A DNA stretch of 30,248 nt, taken from assembly GCA_009995705.1 (NCBI GenBank), contig JAADBR010000093.1, positions 1-30,248 on the forward strand. Direction: 5' to 3'. This document shows positions 6,683-16,883 of this stretch, in pieces. The first letter of the stretch is position 1; each line of letters opens with the position of its first letter. The DNA comes from Microcystis aeruginosa W13-11. Its GTDB lineage: Bacteria > Cyanobacteriota > Cyanobacteriia > Cyanobacteriales > Microcystaceae. A model generated the notes under the pieces. That model was not told the DNA's origin. It made no database searches and was given only the letters and a program-made list of their open reading frames with translations. The position numbers and the translations under genes were made by a program.

Positions 6683-8587
6683 TTATTTAGCGTCGGAGAA
6701 TTCCGCATCGATGACATCATCGCCGCCACCAGCACCACCAGAGGGGCCATTGTCATCATTGCCACCGGGGGGATTACTAGGGGGCGCCTGCTGATACATA
6801 CTACTACCGATCGCGTAGAGGGCTTGTTGTAATTCCGGTAGGATGATTTTGATCTTACCATCGTCCTCTTGAGCGATCGCTTCTTTCAGGTCTTTAATCA
6901 ACCCTTGGGCTTTATTTTTTTCAGATGGAGGAACCTTATCACCCAACTCGGCTAACTGCTTCTCAGCTTGATAAACCAAGGAATCAGCTTGATTTTTGCG
7001 TTCAATGCGTTCACGACGTTCCTTATCCACTGAGGCATTCGATTCTGCCTCATTAACCATGCGTTCCACTTCATTTTGGGGCAAGGTAGAAGCGCCAGTG
7101 ATGCTGATCGATTGTTCTTTTCCTGTACCTTTATCCTTAGCGGTGACATTGAGAATACCGTTAGCATCGATGTCGAAAACCACTTCGATTTGAGGCACAC
7201 CACGAGGAGCGGGAGGGATGCCATCGAGTCGGAAAGTTCCCAAACTCTTGTTATCTCTGGCCATTTCCCGTTCCCCTTGCAGGACGTGGATTTCCACGTT
7301 AGTTTGTCCATCCACTGCCGTGGAGAAAACTTCCGATTTTTTGGTGGGAATAGTGGTGTTGCGGGGAATAATCCGCGTCATCACACCGCCGAGGGTTTCC
7401 ACACCCAAAGACAGGGGGGAAACATCAAGCAGAAGAATATCTTTAACTTCACCGGCGAGAACACCACCTTGAATAGCGGCACCGACGGCTACCACTTCAT
7501 CGGGGTTAACGCTTTGGTTAGGATCTTTGCCCAGAACTTTTTTAACTAATTCCTGGACGGCGGGAATCCGGGTTGAACCACCGACGAGAACCACTTCATC
7601 GAGGGCAGATTTATCGATTTTGGCATCACGGATGGCATTTTCGACGGGAACCCGACAGCGATCAATTAAACCGGCGCAAATTTCCTCAAATTTAGCTCTA
7701 GTTAAAGTGGTATCTAGGTGTTTTGGTCCTTCGGCGGTAGCGGTGATGAAGGGCAGGTTAATTTCCGCTTGGGTAACGCTAGAAAGCTCAATTTTGGCTT
7801 TTTCTGCCGCTTCCGTGAGACGTTGCAGGGCCTGTTTATCTTGACGGAGATCTATTCCTTCAACTTTTTTGAATTCTCCGGCTAAGTAATCAACGATTTT
7901 TTTATCGAAGTCATCACCACCGAGATGAGTATCTCCAGAGGTGGCGAGAACTTCAAAGACACCATCACCCACTTCTAGAACCGATACATCAAAGGTTCCC
8001 CCACCCAAGTCAAAAACAAGAATGGTTTCGTTAGCTTTTTTGTCTAATCCGTAGGCAAGAGAGGCGGCAGTGGGTTCGTTGATAATGCGGAGAACATCAA
8101 TCCCGGCAATTCTTCCAGCATCTTTGGTGGCTTGACGTTGGGAGTCATTAAAATAAGCGGGTACGGTGATAACTGCTTGGGTAACGGTTTCGCCGAGGTA
8201 TTTACTGGCATCTTCCACCAGTTTCCGCAGTACCTGGGCGGAAATTTCTTCGGGGGCGAATTGTCTGCCCTGGGCGGGACAGTCTAATTTAACGTTGCCG
8301 TTGCCGTCCTGGAGAGTTTTGTAGGATACTTCTGTGGCTTCGTTGGTAACTTCGTTGAATTTCCGGCCGATGAAGCGTTTGACGGAATAAAAGGTATTTT
8401 GCGGGTTCATTACCGCTTGACGTTTGGCGATTTGTCCTACTAGGCGATCGCCACTTTTGGCGTAGGCGACGACCGAGGGCGTGGTTCTAAACCCTTCGGC
8501 GTTGGCGATAACGGTGGGTTTACCCCCTTCCATAACCGCGACGCAGGAGTTAGTCGTCCCTAAGTCAATTCCAACTACTTTTCCCAT
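6683..8587 (-). CDS. dnaK: Molecular chaperone DnaK (Hsp70)
   Basis: At 634 residues this is a full-length Hsp70. The N-terminal ATPase has the phosphate-1 motif [13 protein letters not shown], phosphate-2 [15 protein letters not shown] and the adenosine motif [14 protein letters not shown]; the peptide-binding domain follows ([14 protein letters not shown]), and the C-terminal lid ends in a Gly-rich linker and [11 protein letters not shown]. It folds and protects proteins with DnaJ and GrpE; neither partner is nearby. The frame is open 65 codons further upstream, but that stretch ([15 protein letters not shown]) has no family resemblance; the Met at 8587 gives the invariant [12 protein letters not shown]. 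No HrcA/CIRCE inverted repeat is seen upstream. A strong terminator follows. The sequence resembles the cyanobacterial DnaK2 type, but I cannot separate paralogues with certainty. Confidence 0.97.
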   Translation of the reverse strand: MGKVVGIDLGTTNSCVAVMEGGKPTVIANAEGFRTTPSVVAYAKSGDRLVGQIAKRQAVMNPQNTFYSVKRFIGRKFNEVTNEATEVSYKTLQDGNGNVKLDCPAQGRQFAPEEISAQVLRKLVEDASKYLGETVTQAVITVPAYFNDSQRQATKDAGRIAGIDVLRIINEPTAASLAYGLDKKANETILVFDLGGGTFDVSVLEVGDGVFEVLATSGDTHLGGDDFDKKIVDYLAGEFKKVEGIDLRQDKQALQRLTEAAEKAKIELSSVTQAEINLPFITATAEGPKHLDTTLTRAKFEEICAGLIDRCRVPVENAIRDAKIDKSALDEVVLVGGSTRIPAVQELVKKVLGKDPNQSVNPDEVVAVGAAIQGGVLAGEVKDILLLDVSPLSLGVETLGGVMTRIIPRNTTIPTKKSEVFSTAVDGQTNVEIHVLQGEREMARDNKSLGTFRLDGIPPAPRGVPQIEVVFDIDANGILNVTAKDKGTGKEQSISITGASTLPQNEVERMVNEAESNASVDKERRERIERKNQADSLVYQAEKQLAELGDKVPPSEKNKAQGLIKDLKEAIAQEDDGKIKIILPELQQALYAIGSSMYQQAPPSNPPGGNDDNGPSGGAGGGDDVIDAEFSDAK

Positions 8588-8955
8588 AATCTTTGTGCTG
8601 CTCCGATACAACTTACAGTGACTTCTAGAATCGGAACTGTACTCGGTTTTTAGGCGATACCCACCCCTATCAGTTCCTTTGTTATCTCTATAGTGCAAAA
8701 TAACCCCACTTTCTCGATAGTGTAGGTATCCGAACCTTTTTGGTAGTATTGCAGTAGTCGGTAAACCTCCGGTGAAAGTCAAAAATTCTCCCAGGGAGCA
8801 GTCTGAACGGGTAATTTAGATAGTCAACAGCTCATCTTCTGTGCTAAAACACGATCGCCGATAACAATTTATCTAAATTTATCTAACTTGTCGCAGAATC
8901 TCAATTTCGTTATTTTGGTTGTATCGGCTTTTTATTTGATTATTTCATAAAAACT
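8588..8955. other. Divergent promoter region between dnaK and rtcB
   Basis: About 370 bases with no gene. Both genes point outwards, so both promoters should lie here. No CIRCE element, riboswitch or clear sigma-70 box pair could be identified. The dnaK-proximal 195 bases are open in the dnaK frame but look non-coding. Confidence 0.5.
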
Positions 8956-10137
8956 ATGGCTTACGAAACTCTGGAACTTTCCACACAAACACCGATTTTA
9001 TCTTGGGCGGGGCATGAATTGGGACCCCAAGAAACCCAAATGGTTAAAAATGTAGCTTCTCTCCCTTTTGTTTATAAACACATTTCTTTAATGCCCGATG
9101 TTCACTTGGGTCAAGGGGCTTTAGTTGGTTCGGTGATTGCCACCAAAGATGCCGTAATTCCTGCCGCCGTCGGAGTCGATATCGGTTGCGGCATGGCTGC
9201 CCTAAAAATGCCCTTCACTGGTGAACAATTGCAAGGAAAACTCAAAAAAATTCGCCTCGATGTGGAAGAAAATATTCCCGTCGGTTTTGCTGAAAATAAA
9301 GAAGTAGATCGAGAAGTGACCAAATGGTCAAAATGGACAGAATTTAAACAGATTCATCGAGGTGTACAAAACCTAGAGAAAAAAGCCCTTAAACAAATGG
9401 GTTCTTTGGGGGGTGGTAATCACTTTATCGAAATTTGTTTAGATACAGACAATCAAGTTTGGTTAATGCTCCATTCCGGTTCTAGAGGTATTGGTAATCA
9501 ACTGGCCCAATGTCATATTAATACCGCCAAAGAGTTAGCCAAACTAGCAGAATGTAAATTACCTGACTTAGATCTAGCCTACTTTGTCGCCGGTACAGAA
9601 GAATTTACCGCCTACTGGCATGACCTACAATGGGCCCAGGAATATGCCCGTTATAATCGGGAAATTATGATGGCTAGATTTAAACGCATTGTTGAAAAAC
9701 ATCTAGCGGGAGGCAAACCAACTAAACCCCTCTTAGTAGTTAATTGTCATCACAATTACGCCGAAAAAGAAATTCATTTTGGGGATGAGGTTTATGTCAC
9801 CCGCAAAGGAGCCGTCCGCGCCAGAGAAACCGATTATGGCATTATCCCCGGTTCCATGGGAGCGCAATCTTATATTGTTAAAGGCAAAGGAGAACATAAT
9901 AGCTTCTGTTCCTGTTCCCACGGGGCCGGGCGCTTGATGTCGAGAAATCTGGCTAAAAAAACCTTTACTCTTGATGATTTAATCGCCCAAACCCAAGGGG
10001 TTGAATGCCGCAAAGATGAGGGCGTTATTGATGAGATTCCAGGGGCCTATAAACCTATCCAACAGGTGATGAATCAACAGGCTGATCTAGTGGAAATTGT
10101 CGCCACTCTCAAGCAGGTGCTGTGTGTCAAAGGTTAA
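8956..10137 (+). CDS. rtcB: RtcB-family RNA ligase
   Basis: At 393 residues this has the length of bacterial RtcB. RtcB joins RNA 2',3'-cyclic phosphate or 3'-phosphate ends to 5'-hydroxyl ends using GTP and Mn2+. Metal and catalytic residues are present: MPDVHLGQG (Asp48), VDIGCGM (Cys78), GGGNHFIE (His156), LHSGSRG (His173), NCHHNY (His265/266), RKGAVRA, and the guanylylated-His motif SHGAGR (His322). Nothing is missing. No archease gene is adjacent; many bacterial RtcB proteins work without one. The next gene, a radical-SAM protein, follows in the same direction after about 80 bases and may be co-transcribed. The ATG at 8956 gives the expected N-terminus, though its ribosome site is weak. 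Confidence 0.95.
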   Translation: MAYETLELSTQTPILSWAGHELGPQETQMVKNVASLPFVYKHISLMPDVHLGQGALVGSVIATKDAVIPAAVGVDIGCGMAALKMPFTGEQLQGKLKKIRLDVEENIPVGFAENKEVDREVTKWSKWTEFKQIHRGVQNLEKKALKQMGSLGGGNHFIEICLDTDNQVWLMLHSGSRGIGNQLAQCHINTAKELAKLAECKLPDLDLAYFVAGTEEFTAYWHDLQWAQEYARYNREIMMARFKRIVEKHLAGGKPTKPLLVVNCHHNYAEKEIHFGDEVYVTRKGAVRARETDYGIIPGSMGAQSYIVKGKGEHNSFCSCSHGAGRLMSRNLAKKTFTLDDLIAQTQGVECRKDEGVIDEIPGAYKPIQQVMNQQADLVEIVATLKQVLCVKG

Positions 10138-10216
10138 AAATCATGGCCAGAGCGACCGATTTTTGTCTTTTTTTCCTAGCATGAAAAAGATAGGAATCGA
10201 TCGAGGGTTATAAGCG

Positions 10217-10828
10217 ATGAGTCTGACTATTGCTGCCCAATTAGGGCAAATTCCCGCCCATCATCTCAATATCATGGGCTATGTGGATGAATCCGCCGTT
10301 AACGGTCCCGGTTGTCGGGCTGTGGTCTGGGTACAGGGTTGTTCTCGCGAGTGTCGGGGTTGTTTTAATCAAGCTTCCTGGTCCTTCGAGATCAATCAAT
10401 TAATTACCGTTGAGTCTCTAGCTGCCAAAATTTTGGCTAATCCCCGCAATAGCGGCCTAACTTTCTCCGGAGGTGAACCTTTTTGGCAAGCAAAAGCCTT
10501 GACAGAATTGGCTAAATATGTTAAGGAAAAAGGCTTAAATGTGATGTCCTTCACGGGATTTACGATCGAACAATTGCGCTCAACCCAAGCACCGCCCCAC
10601 TCCCAAGAATTATTGGCCCAGTTAGATATTTTGGTGGATGGGGCCTATGTGGAATCCCTGGCTATTCATTCTCCCGATTCTCCCGTTTCTTCTAGCAATC
10701 AACGGATTCACCTCCTCAATCCCGCTCTGCAAGATCAGATTAATTGGGCATCGAATCAAGTAGAAATTCATATTCTCAAAGACGGAACCCGAATTTTTAC
10801 GGGATTTTGGGGACAGATTATTTCTTGA
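10217..10828 (+). CDS. Radical SAM protein, NrdG-like activase family
   Basis: This 203-residue protein has the cluster motif CSRECRGC (Cys-x3-Cys-x2-Cys) after GPGCRAVVWVQG, binding a 4Fe-4S cluster for S-adenosylmethionine cleavage, and the SAM-binding TFSGGEPFWQ. The short length and the VNGPG and QGC context match the family of anaerobic ribonucleotide reductase activating enzymes and related single-cluster activases. No nrdD gene is in the window, so its partner is unknown; in cyanobacteria such proteins are often found without one. It lies 79 bases downstream of rtcB on the same strand, so an operon is possible but not shown. The ATG at 10217 follows a GAGGG at a slightly long distance. 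Confidence 0.85.
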   Translation: MSLTIAAQLGQIPAHHLNIMGYVDESAVNGPGCRAVVWVQGCSRECRGCFNQASWSFEINQLITVESLAAKILANPRNSGLTFSGGEPFWQAKALTELAKYVKEKGLNVMSFTGFTIEQLRSTQAPPHSQELLAQLDILVDGAYVESLAIHSPDSPVSSSNQRIHLLNPALQDQINWASNQVEIHILKDGTRIFTGFWGQIIS

Positions 10829-10866
10829 TCAGGCCCAGAATCAGTGAGCAGTCTAGGAATTTAGGA

Positions 10867-11631
10867 TCACAGATACCCTAACATCAATTCCTCAACTAAA
10901 TCAAAATTAGCCGTCACCGATTGCACATCATCAAGGGATTCTAGGGTGTCGATTAACTTGAATAAAAAACGGGCCTGCTCTCGATCGCTCACTTCTAGGG
11001 TATTAGTGGGAATCCAGCGTAATTCTGCTTCTTTGACCTTAAATCCCGCTGCTTGCAGAACCTTATTCAATCTCTCCAGGTTAGACACCTCAGTAAAAAC
11101 TGCTGCTCCTTGACCTTCCTCCTCACTGTCAAAAAACTCGTAGGATTGGGCCTGGCCTTCTAGGGAAACTTCTAAAAGCTGATCCTCATCAATAGTTCCC
11201 TCAAGGCGAATTACCCCCTTATGGTCAAACATCCAGCCTACACAGCCCGTTTCACCTAAATTACCGCCATTTTTGCTAAAAGCCGTCCGCAGAGCCGCCG
11301 CCGTGCGATTGCGATTATCGGTCAGTGCTTCGATCAGGATCGCCACACCCCCAGGACCATAACCCTCGTAGCGAATTTCCTCAAAAGCTGAGTCATTTTC
11401 CCAAGTTCCCGCCCCTTTAGCGATCGCTCTTTCGATATTGTCATTAGGAATACCGGCAGCCTTAGCTTTTTCGATCGCCGTGCGTAGCTGAAAATTGCCC
11501 GCCGGATCGGGAACACCGTTACGGGTAGCCACGATAATGGCCCGGGATAACTGGGTGAAAGTTTGCCCTTTTTTGGCGTCAACCCGGGCTTTTTGTCGTT
11601 TAATATTTGCCCATTTACTATGACCAGCCAT
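10867..11631 (-). CDS. YebC/PmpR-family regulator (TACO1-like)
   Basis: The 254-residue length and the N-terminus [20 protein letters not shown] are diagnostic of the YebC family. The conserved [37 protein letters not shown] and [18 protein letters not shown] segments follow, and the acidic C-terminal domain is complete. Members bind DNA as regulators in some bacteria, and others act in translation of proline-rich stretches; which applies here cannot be read from the sequence. It is transcribed towards the radical-SAM gene and separated from it by under 40 bases. No frameshift or truncation. Confidence 0.95.
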   Translation of the reverse strand: MAGHSKWANIKRQKARVDAKKGQTFTQLSRAIIVATRNGVPDPAGNFQLRTAIEKAKAAGIPNDNIERAIAKGAGTWENDSAFEEIRYEGYGPGGVAILIEALTDNRNRTAAALRTAFSKNGGNLGETGCVGWMFDHKGVIRLEGTIDEDQLLEVSLEGQAQSYEFFDSEEEGQGAAVFTEVSNLERLNKVLQAAGFKVKEAELRWIPTNTLEVSDREQARFLFKLIDTLESLDDVQSVTANFDLVEELMLGYL

Positions 11632-11844
11632 ATCTATCTGAGATATCCAACATCAAAAATCTAGCAGATCGATCGCTCTTGGTAAATCTGGGGATAATTG
11701 TCAACGAGTGCCGGGTAATGATAATAAATCCTGTTGAGAAACTATAGGGGGCGGCCAGTTCGAGCATGTGTACTAAAATTCCCAATATGCGGTTTAAATC
11801 CAGTACAGCTTATTATAGAAAAGGTTGATTGATCAGGTGGCAAT

Positions 11845-12330
11845 ATGGCGCAATTTTCTCGCAAAACTCTACTAACCTTGTTTGCTAGTATATTAGTATT
11901 ATTATCCTTCTTGGCCCCGGCCCAAGCGCTAAGTTATAATAACCGCAATTTGATCGATAATGACTTTGCGGGGCAGGATTTGCGCGATTCCACCTTCGAT
12001 CACTCCAATCTGCGCGGTAGTAACTTCAGTCATGCCAATCTAGAGGGAGTGCGCTTTTTTTCTGCCAACTTGGAGGGGGCCGACTTTAGCGATGCCAATA
12101 TGAGAAATGCGGATTTAGAATCGGCTCGTTTGACCAGAGCCAACTTTACCAATGCCGTTCTCGAAGGAGCTTTTGCCACTAACATTTTAATCAAAGGTGC
12201 AATTATCGACGGAGCCGATTTTACCGATGCAATTATTCGCTCTGATGTGGAAAAATATCTTTGTGAGATAGCCACAGGAACTAACCCCATAACTGGCAGA
12301 AATACCCGCGATACCCTGTTTTGTCCCTGA
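11845..12330 (+). CDS. Secreted or lumenal pentapeptide-repeat protein
   Basis: Residues 1-28 form a signal peptide (a positive start MAQFSRK, hydrophobic core [17 protein letters not shown], cleavage after AQA). Residues 40-130 are consecutive A(D/N)LxX-type pentapeptide repeats (DLRDS, NLRGS, NLEGV, NLEGA, NMRNA), which fold as a right-handed quadrilateral beta-helix. The C-terminus has two cysteines (YLCEIA and TLFCP) that could form a disulfide, as described for lumenal or periplasmic pentapeptide proteins of cyanobacteria and chloroplasts (TL15/TL17 type). A thylakoid lumen or periplasm location is inferred from the signal peptide. The biochemical role is unknown. A single gene; a perfect hairpin lies downstream. 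Confidence 0.9.
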   Translation: MAQFSRKTLLTLFASILVLLSFLAPAQALSYNNRNLIDNDFAGQDLRDSTFDHSNLRGSNFSHANLEGVRFFSANLEGADFSDANMRNADLESARLTRANFTNAVLEGAFATNILIKGAIIDGADFTDAIIRSDVEKYLCEIATGTNPITGRNTRDTLFCP

Positions 12331-12363
12331 TATCTAACTATGCTGCTCCTACATCCCCCTGCC

Positions 12364-12396
12364 ATGGCCGATCAAATCTAGAGCCAGATCGGCCAT
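12364..12396. other. Perfect 10-bp hairpin between two genes
   Basis: ATGGCCGATC (12364-12373) and GATCGGCCAT (12387-12396) form a perfect stem with a 13-base loop, 34 bases after the pentapeptide gene. There is no T-run, so it is either a weak terminator, an mRNA-stabilising hairpin or a regulatory site for the penicillin-binding protein gene. Confidence 0.5.
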
Positions 12397-12502
12397 AATT
12401 GCTGTAAGCCAGTATTCGATTTTTTAACAAAACCTATAGAATAGACTTTCAAGCCAGTTCGATCGATCAGTCCCCTCTTGGAAAAAGGAAATTGTAACCA
12501 TC

Positions 12503-14434
12503 GTGTCCACCAGTACCCTCGGCAATCAAGACAAAGAGCAGCAGTCCAGTAGTTCCCCCGATAGCTTTCTTCAGGGAGTCTCTAGAGTCGCAGGGGGAAC
12601 CGCTCTGGGCCTGTTGATGGTATCCACGGCCGTGGTGACGGGGGCTGTGGTAGGATTAGCGATTAGTTACCGCAATCTACCCGATGTGAGGATTTTACGC
12701 GGTTACGTTCCCACGGAAACCAGTTACATCTACGATGTTAAAGGCAGACTCCTGACCAGCTTACACGGAGAAGCGAATCGGGAAGTGGTGGAACTCGATC
12801 AAATCTCTCCCAATCTAAAACGCGCCGTGATGGCGATCGAAGATAGCCATTTTTATCACCATCGTGGTATTAATCCTAATAGTATCGGTCGGGCAGTAGT
12901 CGCTAACTGGAAAAGTGGCGGTGTGGTGGAAGGTGCATCTACCATCACCATGCAGTTAGTCAAAAATATCTTTCTTTCCCATCAGCGCACCGTTAGCCGT
13001 AAATTAGCTGAAGCAGTCCTAGCAATACGAGTAGAACAGGTTTTTAGCAAAAATGACATTCTGGAAATGTACCTCAATAATATCTATTGGGGCCATAATA
13101 ATTATGGAGTCCAAACCGCCGCTAAAAGTTATTTTAATAAACCCGCCTCCGAGTTAAATTTAGCAGAATCGGCGATGATGGCTGGATTAATCCAAGCGCC
13201 GGAAGTTTATAGTCCTTTTAATAATTATAAAACCGCCAAGGAAAGACAGGCACTGGTTCTCAGTCGGATGCGTAGCTTAGGTTGGATTACCCCCGCACAG
13301 GAAGAGTCCGCTTTAAAGGAACCGCTGAAACTGGGTAAACCCACCGCTTGGCAAGAAAGTAAATTACCCTACGTTACCGATGCAGTGGTGGCAGAATTGC
13401 GGCAAAAATTTGGCAAGGAAACCCTAACTAAAGGGGGAATGCGGATTCAAACCACGATCAATCTCGACTTTCAAAATATGGCCCAGTCCACCATTCAAAA
13501 GGCCTATAATAGCTTGCGTGGTCGCGGTATTCGCACCAAAGACCTACAAATTTCTCTAGTTGCGGTGGATCCCCGCACCCATTTCGTCAAGGCGCTCGTC
13601 GGTGGCGTTGATTACAATAAAAGTCAATTAAACCGCGCTATTCAATCCCGTCGTCAACCGGGGTCAGCTTTTAAACCTTTCGTTTATTATACTGCCTTCG
13701 CTAGTGGTCGTTTTACCCCCGAAACCGTGGTTAATGATGCTCCCATCCGTTTTCGCGAAGCCGGCGGCTTCTATAGCCCAAAAAACTACGGTGGCGGCTT
13801 TTCTGGCCCGGTTTCCCTGCGTAGAGCTCTGATGCAGTCTCTGAATATTCCCGCAGTTATTCTTGGTCGTCGTGTCGGGATAAATAAAGTCATAGAAGTT
13901 TGTCGTCTGCTGGGTTTTGAGAGTCCTTTAATTGCCGTGACCTCCTTACCTTTGGGTTCTGTGGATGTGACTCCTCTGGAAATGGCGGGGGCCTACGCTA
14001 CTTTTGCCAGTAATGGCTGGCATTCCGAGCCTACCTTTATCATGCGTGTTACTGATAGCCGTGGTAACGTCATGCTCGATAATACACCCAAACCGAAGCT
14101 AGTTTTAGACCCCTGGGCTACTGCTTCTCTTAACTCTGTCCTACAGGGAGTTATTCAGGGAGGAACAGCAACCTCGGCCCAAATCGGTCGTCCGGCAGCG
14201 GGAAAAACTGGTACTACCGATAACGAGAAAAATGTCTGGTTTGTCGGTTATGTTCCCCAATTAGCCACCGCAGTGTGGATTGGAGATGACCGAAACCGCA
14301 CTTTAGGTAAAGGTATCACCGGTGGTGGTTTTGCCGCTCCCATTTGGCGCGATTTCATGGCACAAGCGCTTAAAAATGAACGAGTAGAATATTTTCCCTC
14401 TCCTTCCAAATTCCCCAAACCAACGGTTAAGTAG
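12503..14434 (+). CDS. Class A penicillin-binding protein (PBP1-type, bifunctional)
   Basis: This 643-residue protein has a short cytoplasmic tail, a membrane anchor at about residues 32-54 (ALGLLMVSTAVVTGAVVGLA), a GT51 glycosyltransferase domain (catalytic Glu113 in EDSHFYHHRG; GASTITMQLVKN; NNIYWGHNNYGVQTAA) and a transpeptidase domain with SAFK (Ser388), SLN (446-448) and KTGTT (from Lys568). It polymerises and cross-links peptidoglycan in the periplasm. All catalytic motifs are intact. The start is GTG at 12503, with AAGGAA about 12 bases upstream; the next Met lies inside the membrane segment, so the GTG is preferred. Cyanobacteria have several class A PBPs; I cannot say which paralogue this is. 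Confidence 0.95.
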   Translation: MSTSTLGNQDKEQQSSSSPDSFLQGVSRVAGGTALGLLMVSTAVVTGAVVGLAISYRNLPDVRILRGYVPTETSYIYDVKGRLLTSLHGEANREVVELDQISPNLKRAVMAIEDSHFYHHRGINPNSIGRAVVANWKSGGVVEGASTITMQLVKNIFLSHQRTVSRKLAEAVLAIRVEQVFSKNDILEMYLNNIYWGHNNYGVQTAAKSYFNKPASELNLAESAMMAGLIQAPEVYSPFNNYKTAKERQALVLSRMRSLGWITPAQEESALKEPLKLGKPTAWQESKLPYVTDAVVAELRQKFGKETLTKGGMRIQTTINLDFQNMAQSTIQKAYNSLRGRGIRTKDLQISLVAVDPRTHFVKALVGGVDYNKSQLNRAIQSRRQPGSAFKPFVYYTAFASGRFTPETVVNDAPIRFREAGGFYSPKNYGGGFSGPVSLRRALMQSLNIPAVILGRRVGINKVIEVCRLLGFESPLIAVTSLPLGSVDVTPLEMAGAYATFASNGWHSEPTFIMRVTDSRGNVMLDNTPKPKLVLDPWATASLNSVLQGVIQGGTATSAQIGRPAAGKTGTTDNEKNVWFVGYVPQLATAVWIGDDRNRTLGKGITGGGFAAPIWRDFMAQALKNERVEYFPSPSKFPKPTVK

Positions 14435-14549
14435 ATGGTTAATCTAATTGGTTTGAGCGTAATTTATCGATCGAGTAAAGGTGCCTATGTTAAAAATGAA
14501 ACTCACGCTTTGAGCCTTCAGGTTTCCTACGATTAATAGGTAAGTTACC

Positions 14550-14795
14550 ATGAGTACCATTCAAGTTCAAATTCCCGACTCATTACAGAAAAGTTTAGAT
14601 GATCTAGCGGCTCGTGATGGAATTTTGATCGATCAATTTATCTCTACTGCGATCGCTGAGAAACTTTCAGCGTTGATGACAGAAAATTACCTAATAGAAA
14701 AGGCCAAAAAGGGAAGTCGAGAAAAGTATGAGACAATCTTAACAAAAGTTCCCGATGTTGAGCCAGAAGCCTATGACTGGCTGCCGACTATCTGA
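14550..14795 (+). CDS. Ribbon-helix-helix protein, orphan antitoxin-like
   Basis: This 81-residue protein begins MSTIQVQIPDSLQKSLDDLA, a beta strand plus helix as in ribbon-helix-helix DNA-binding proteins, followed by GILIDQFISTAIAEKLSAL and a charged C-terminal half ending in DVEPEAYDWLP. Similar small proteins in cyanobacteria are annotated as HicB-like or antitoxin components. No toxin gene follows: the next 100 bases are non-coding and then comes an unrelated gene. It may be an orphan antitoxin or a stand-alone regulator. The start is the ATG at 14550, with AGGTAAG upstream. Confidence 0.7.
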   Translation: MSTIQVQIPDSLQKSLDDLAARDGILIDQFISTAIAEKLSALMTENYLIEKAKKGSREKYETILTKVPDVEPEAYDWLPTI

Positions 14796-14896
14796 CAAAT
14801 CACTGCACCCGACTTGCTGCTAGACTTTGACAAGGCGGGTGAGTTCAACCTTTAGGCCGTCTTTTAATCTAATTAATTTGATCGTAATTTCATAAT

Positions 14897-16025
14897 ATGA
14901 GCGAAGTCTTGAATTTGACTGGATTTATAAGAGATGTAAAATATACAGCCTGTCTAACAGAATCTTTAGACAGAGTATGTTTGGAACAATTTGATGTTAA
15001 TGAATCCAGAGCTTATGGAATTATAGAGGCACAAAATACAGAAGTCGCTTATTCCAAGTGGGGTTCCCTTAAGCGAACCAGAAGTTATCCATTTGCCAGA
15101 ATTTATAACACATATAATGCGTCAAAAATATTGACAATAATACCGATTATTAAAGATGAGGGAAGAGATGGAGACTTAGATAAGCTTCAATATTCTACAG
15201 TTTCATGGATGAATTTAATCAATATATATAGTTCTTGGATACTATGAAAATGCGGAGAAAAGTCAAAAAACGAAACAGGAAAATAAACACAAACTTACCA
15301 AACAAAAGTTTAATAATGAATTTATTAAGAATCAAATAAAAGAAATTTTAAATTACAAGCAAAGTGCTTTACATTGGAATAAAAGTTTATTAGAAGAAAA
15401 GTTTACTTCGACTTTTCAACAGGCTCTTAATTCTTATAAAAATATCTCTGACAATACCGGTGTTTTTACTCATTCTCAAGCTAGTATGGGACAATATCTA
15501 AAAGTAGTTATGCTTGATTTTGAAGAATTCAAAAATATATCTCTAAAAGGCTCTAAAATGGCAAGTGAAAGGGAATCAGTTACAGTACATAAACATGAAT
15601 ATTTAGTCGATGGAAGGAAAGCAAACTTCTGTATTGAAAACTATTTGGGAGGAACTTATTATCTAGCACCAGACGAAATTTTATATATAAAAGATCAATA
15701 TTACATTCAGGAGTCTAAAAATTCTACAAGGAAGGGGCTGCCAGATTTAACTGATATACAAGATGGTCTTTTTAAATTAATTCTGTATTCCAATATAGAC
15801 TCCATTAATTTAAACAATCAACCCATAAATTTTGTGTCAAAGTTAAAACTTACAGGTAAAGGTATTAAAGACAAAATTACTTTACCTTGTCAATTGGAAA
15901 ATCTAGAAAAATTTCTTGTGTTAAACTCGGATAATCTGAAGGAGAGAGAGCAGGAAATAATTAGAAAGCTTTTAGTTGAAGTTCAAACTAATAAAAAGCT
16001 CGAAATCGAGATAGGAGCTAATTAG
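14897..16025 (+). pseudogene. Putative restriction endonuclease partner of a Dam methylase, frameshifted
   Basis: Two reading frames join into one protein of about 375 residues. The first (14897-15247) begins MSEVLNLTGFIRDVKYTACL and contains AYSKWGSLKRTRSYPFARIY and IIPIIKDEGRDGD. It goes out of frame near 15230 in the AT-repeat ATATATA. The second frame then continues as VLGYYENAEKSQKTKQ and runs without a stop to 16025, including FNNEFIKNQIKEILNYKQSA, FCIENYLGGTYYL and the Lys/Glu-rich end. One extra base explains it. I recall similar unnamed proteins beside Dam-type methylases, which suggests a type II restriction enzyme, and IIPIIKDEGRDGDLDKL could hold catalytic acids and a Lys, but no standard PD-(D/E)xK motif is clear. 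The methylase follows after 8 bases, so the two were an operon. Confidence 0.6.
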
Positions 16026-16033
16026 TAAATCTA

Positions 16034-16843
16034 ATGTCAAAAATTAAAAGTCCCTTGCGCTATCCGGGGGGAAAATCCCGGACGATTAAGCAAATTCTGC
16101 CGCAAATTCCTGTCAATATCAGGGAATATCGAGAACCTTTTTTTGGTGGGGGTTCTGTGTTTTTTGCTGTTAAGCAACTCTTTGAACAACAAATAAAAAC
16201 CTATTGGATTAATGACTTAAATTATGATTTATTTTGTTTCTGGCAATGCACTCAAGAAAATATTGATTTATTGGTAGCAAAAATAACAGAAATTAAACAA
16301 AAATATGATAGTGGGCGAGAATTGTTTCAGGATTTAACTAGAGAAGATTTAAAATTAACTGACTTTGAGAAAGCGGTACGATTTTTTGTTTTAAACCGGA
16401 TTACTTTTTCGGGAACAGTAGATTCGGGGGGGTATTCTCAGGCAGCTTTTACCAGTAGATTTACTGATTCATCAATTGCTAGATTAACTCAAATTGCGAC
16501 CCTATTAGCATCAGTAAAAATTACTAACCAAGACTACGAAGAATTATTATTTGCTGAGGGAAAAGAAGTTTTTATCTTTCTCGATCCCCCCTACTATACT
16601 GCCACAAAATCCCGTTTGTACGGTGTAAGAGGTAATTTACATACCAGCTTCGATCATCAACGTTTTGCCGATAATATGCGTCAATGTCAGGCTAAATGGT
16701 TAATTACCTACGATGATTGTCCAGAGATACGAAAACTCTTTAGTTTTGCCCATATTATCGAGTGGAATCTTCAGTATGGCATGAATAATTATAAACAAGG
16801 ACAGGCAGCAGCGGGGAGAGAATTAATGATCAAAAATTATTAG
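16034..16843 (+). CDS. dam: DNA adenine methylase, Dam/D12 class
   Basis: This 269-residue N6-adenine methyltransferase has the D12-class N-terminal motif SPLRYPGGKSR (substrate and SAM contact), motif I EPFFGGGSVFF (residues 34-44), motif IV FLDPPYY (DPPY at 184-187) and the C-terminal WLITYDDCPEIRKLF segment. D12-class enzymes usually methylate GATC or related sites; the actual target cannot be read off. It follows the putative endonuclease by 8 bases, so it is probably the protective half of a restriction-modification system whose nuclease is now frameshifted. No Shine-Dalgarno sequence is visible before the ATG, suggesting translational coupling to the upstream gene. It appears intact. 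Confidence 0.92.
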   Translation: MSKIKSPLRYPGGKSRTIKQILPQIPVNIREYREPFFGGGSVFFAVKQLFEQQIKTYWINDLNYDLFCFWQCTQENIDLLVAKITEIKQKYDSGRELFQDLTREDLKLTDFEKAVRFFVLNRITFSGTVDSGGYSQAAFTSRFTDSSIARLTQIATLLASVKITNQDYEELLFAEGKEVFIFLDPPYYTATKSRLYGVRGNLHTSFDHQRFADNMRQCQAKWLITYDDCPEIRKLFSFAHIIEWNLQYGMNNYKQGQAAAGRELMIKNY

Positions 16844-16883
16844 TGCGATGCCGAAGGCACTGAGTAGCAGTAAGCTAATTTTA

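Noticed and set aside
6676..7844. Several frames opposite or offset to dnaK
   Set aside because: Shadows of dnaK; their codon patterns follow the dnaK reading frame.
8588..8782. A 65-residue N-terminal extension of DnaK
   Set aside because: No family member has it, and the invariant [12 protein letters not shown] start is at 8587.
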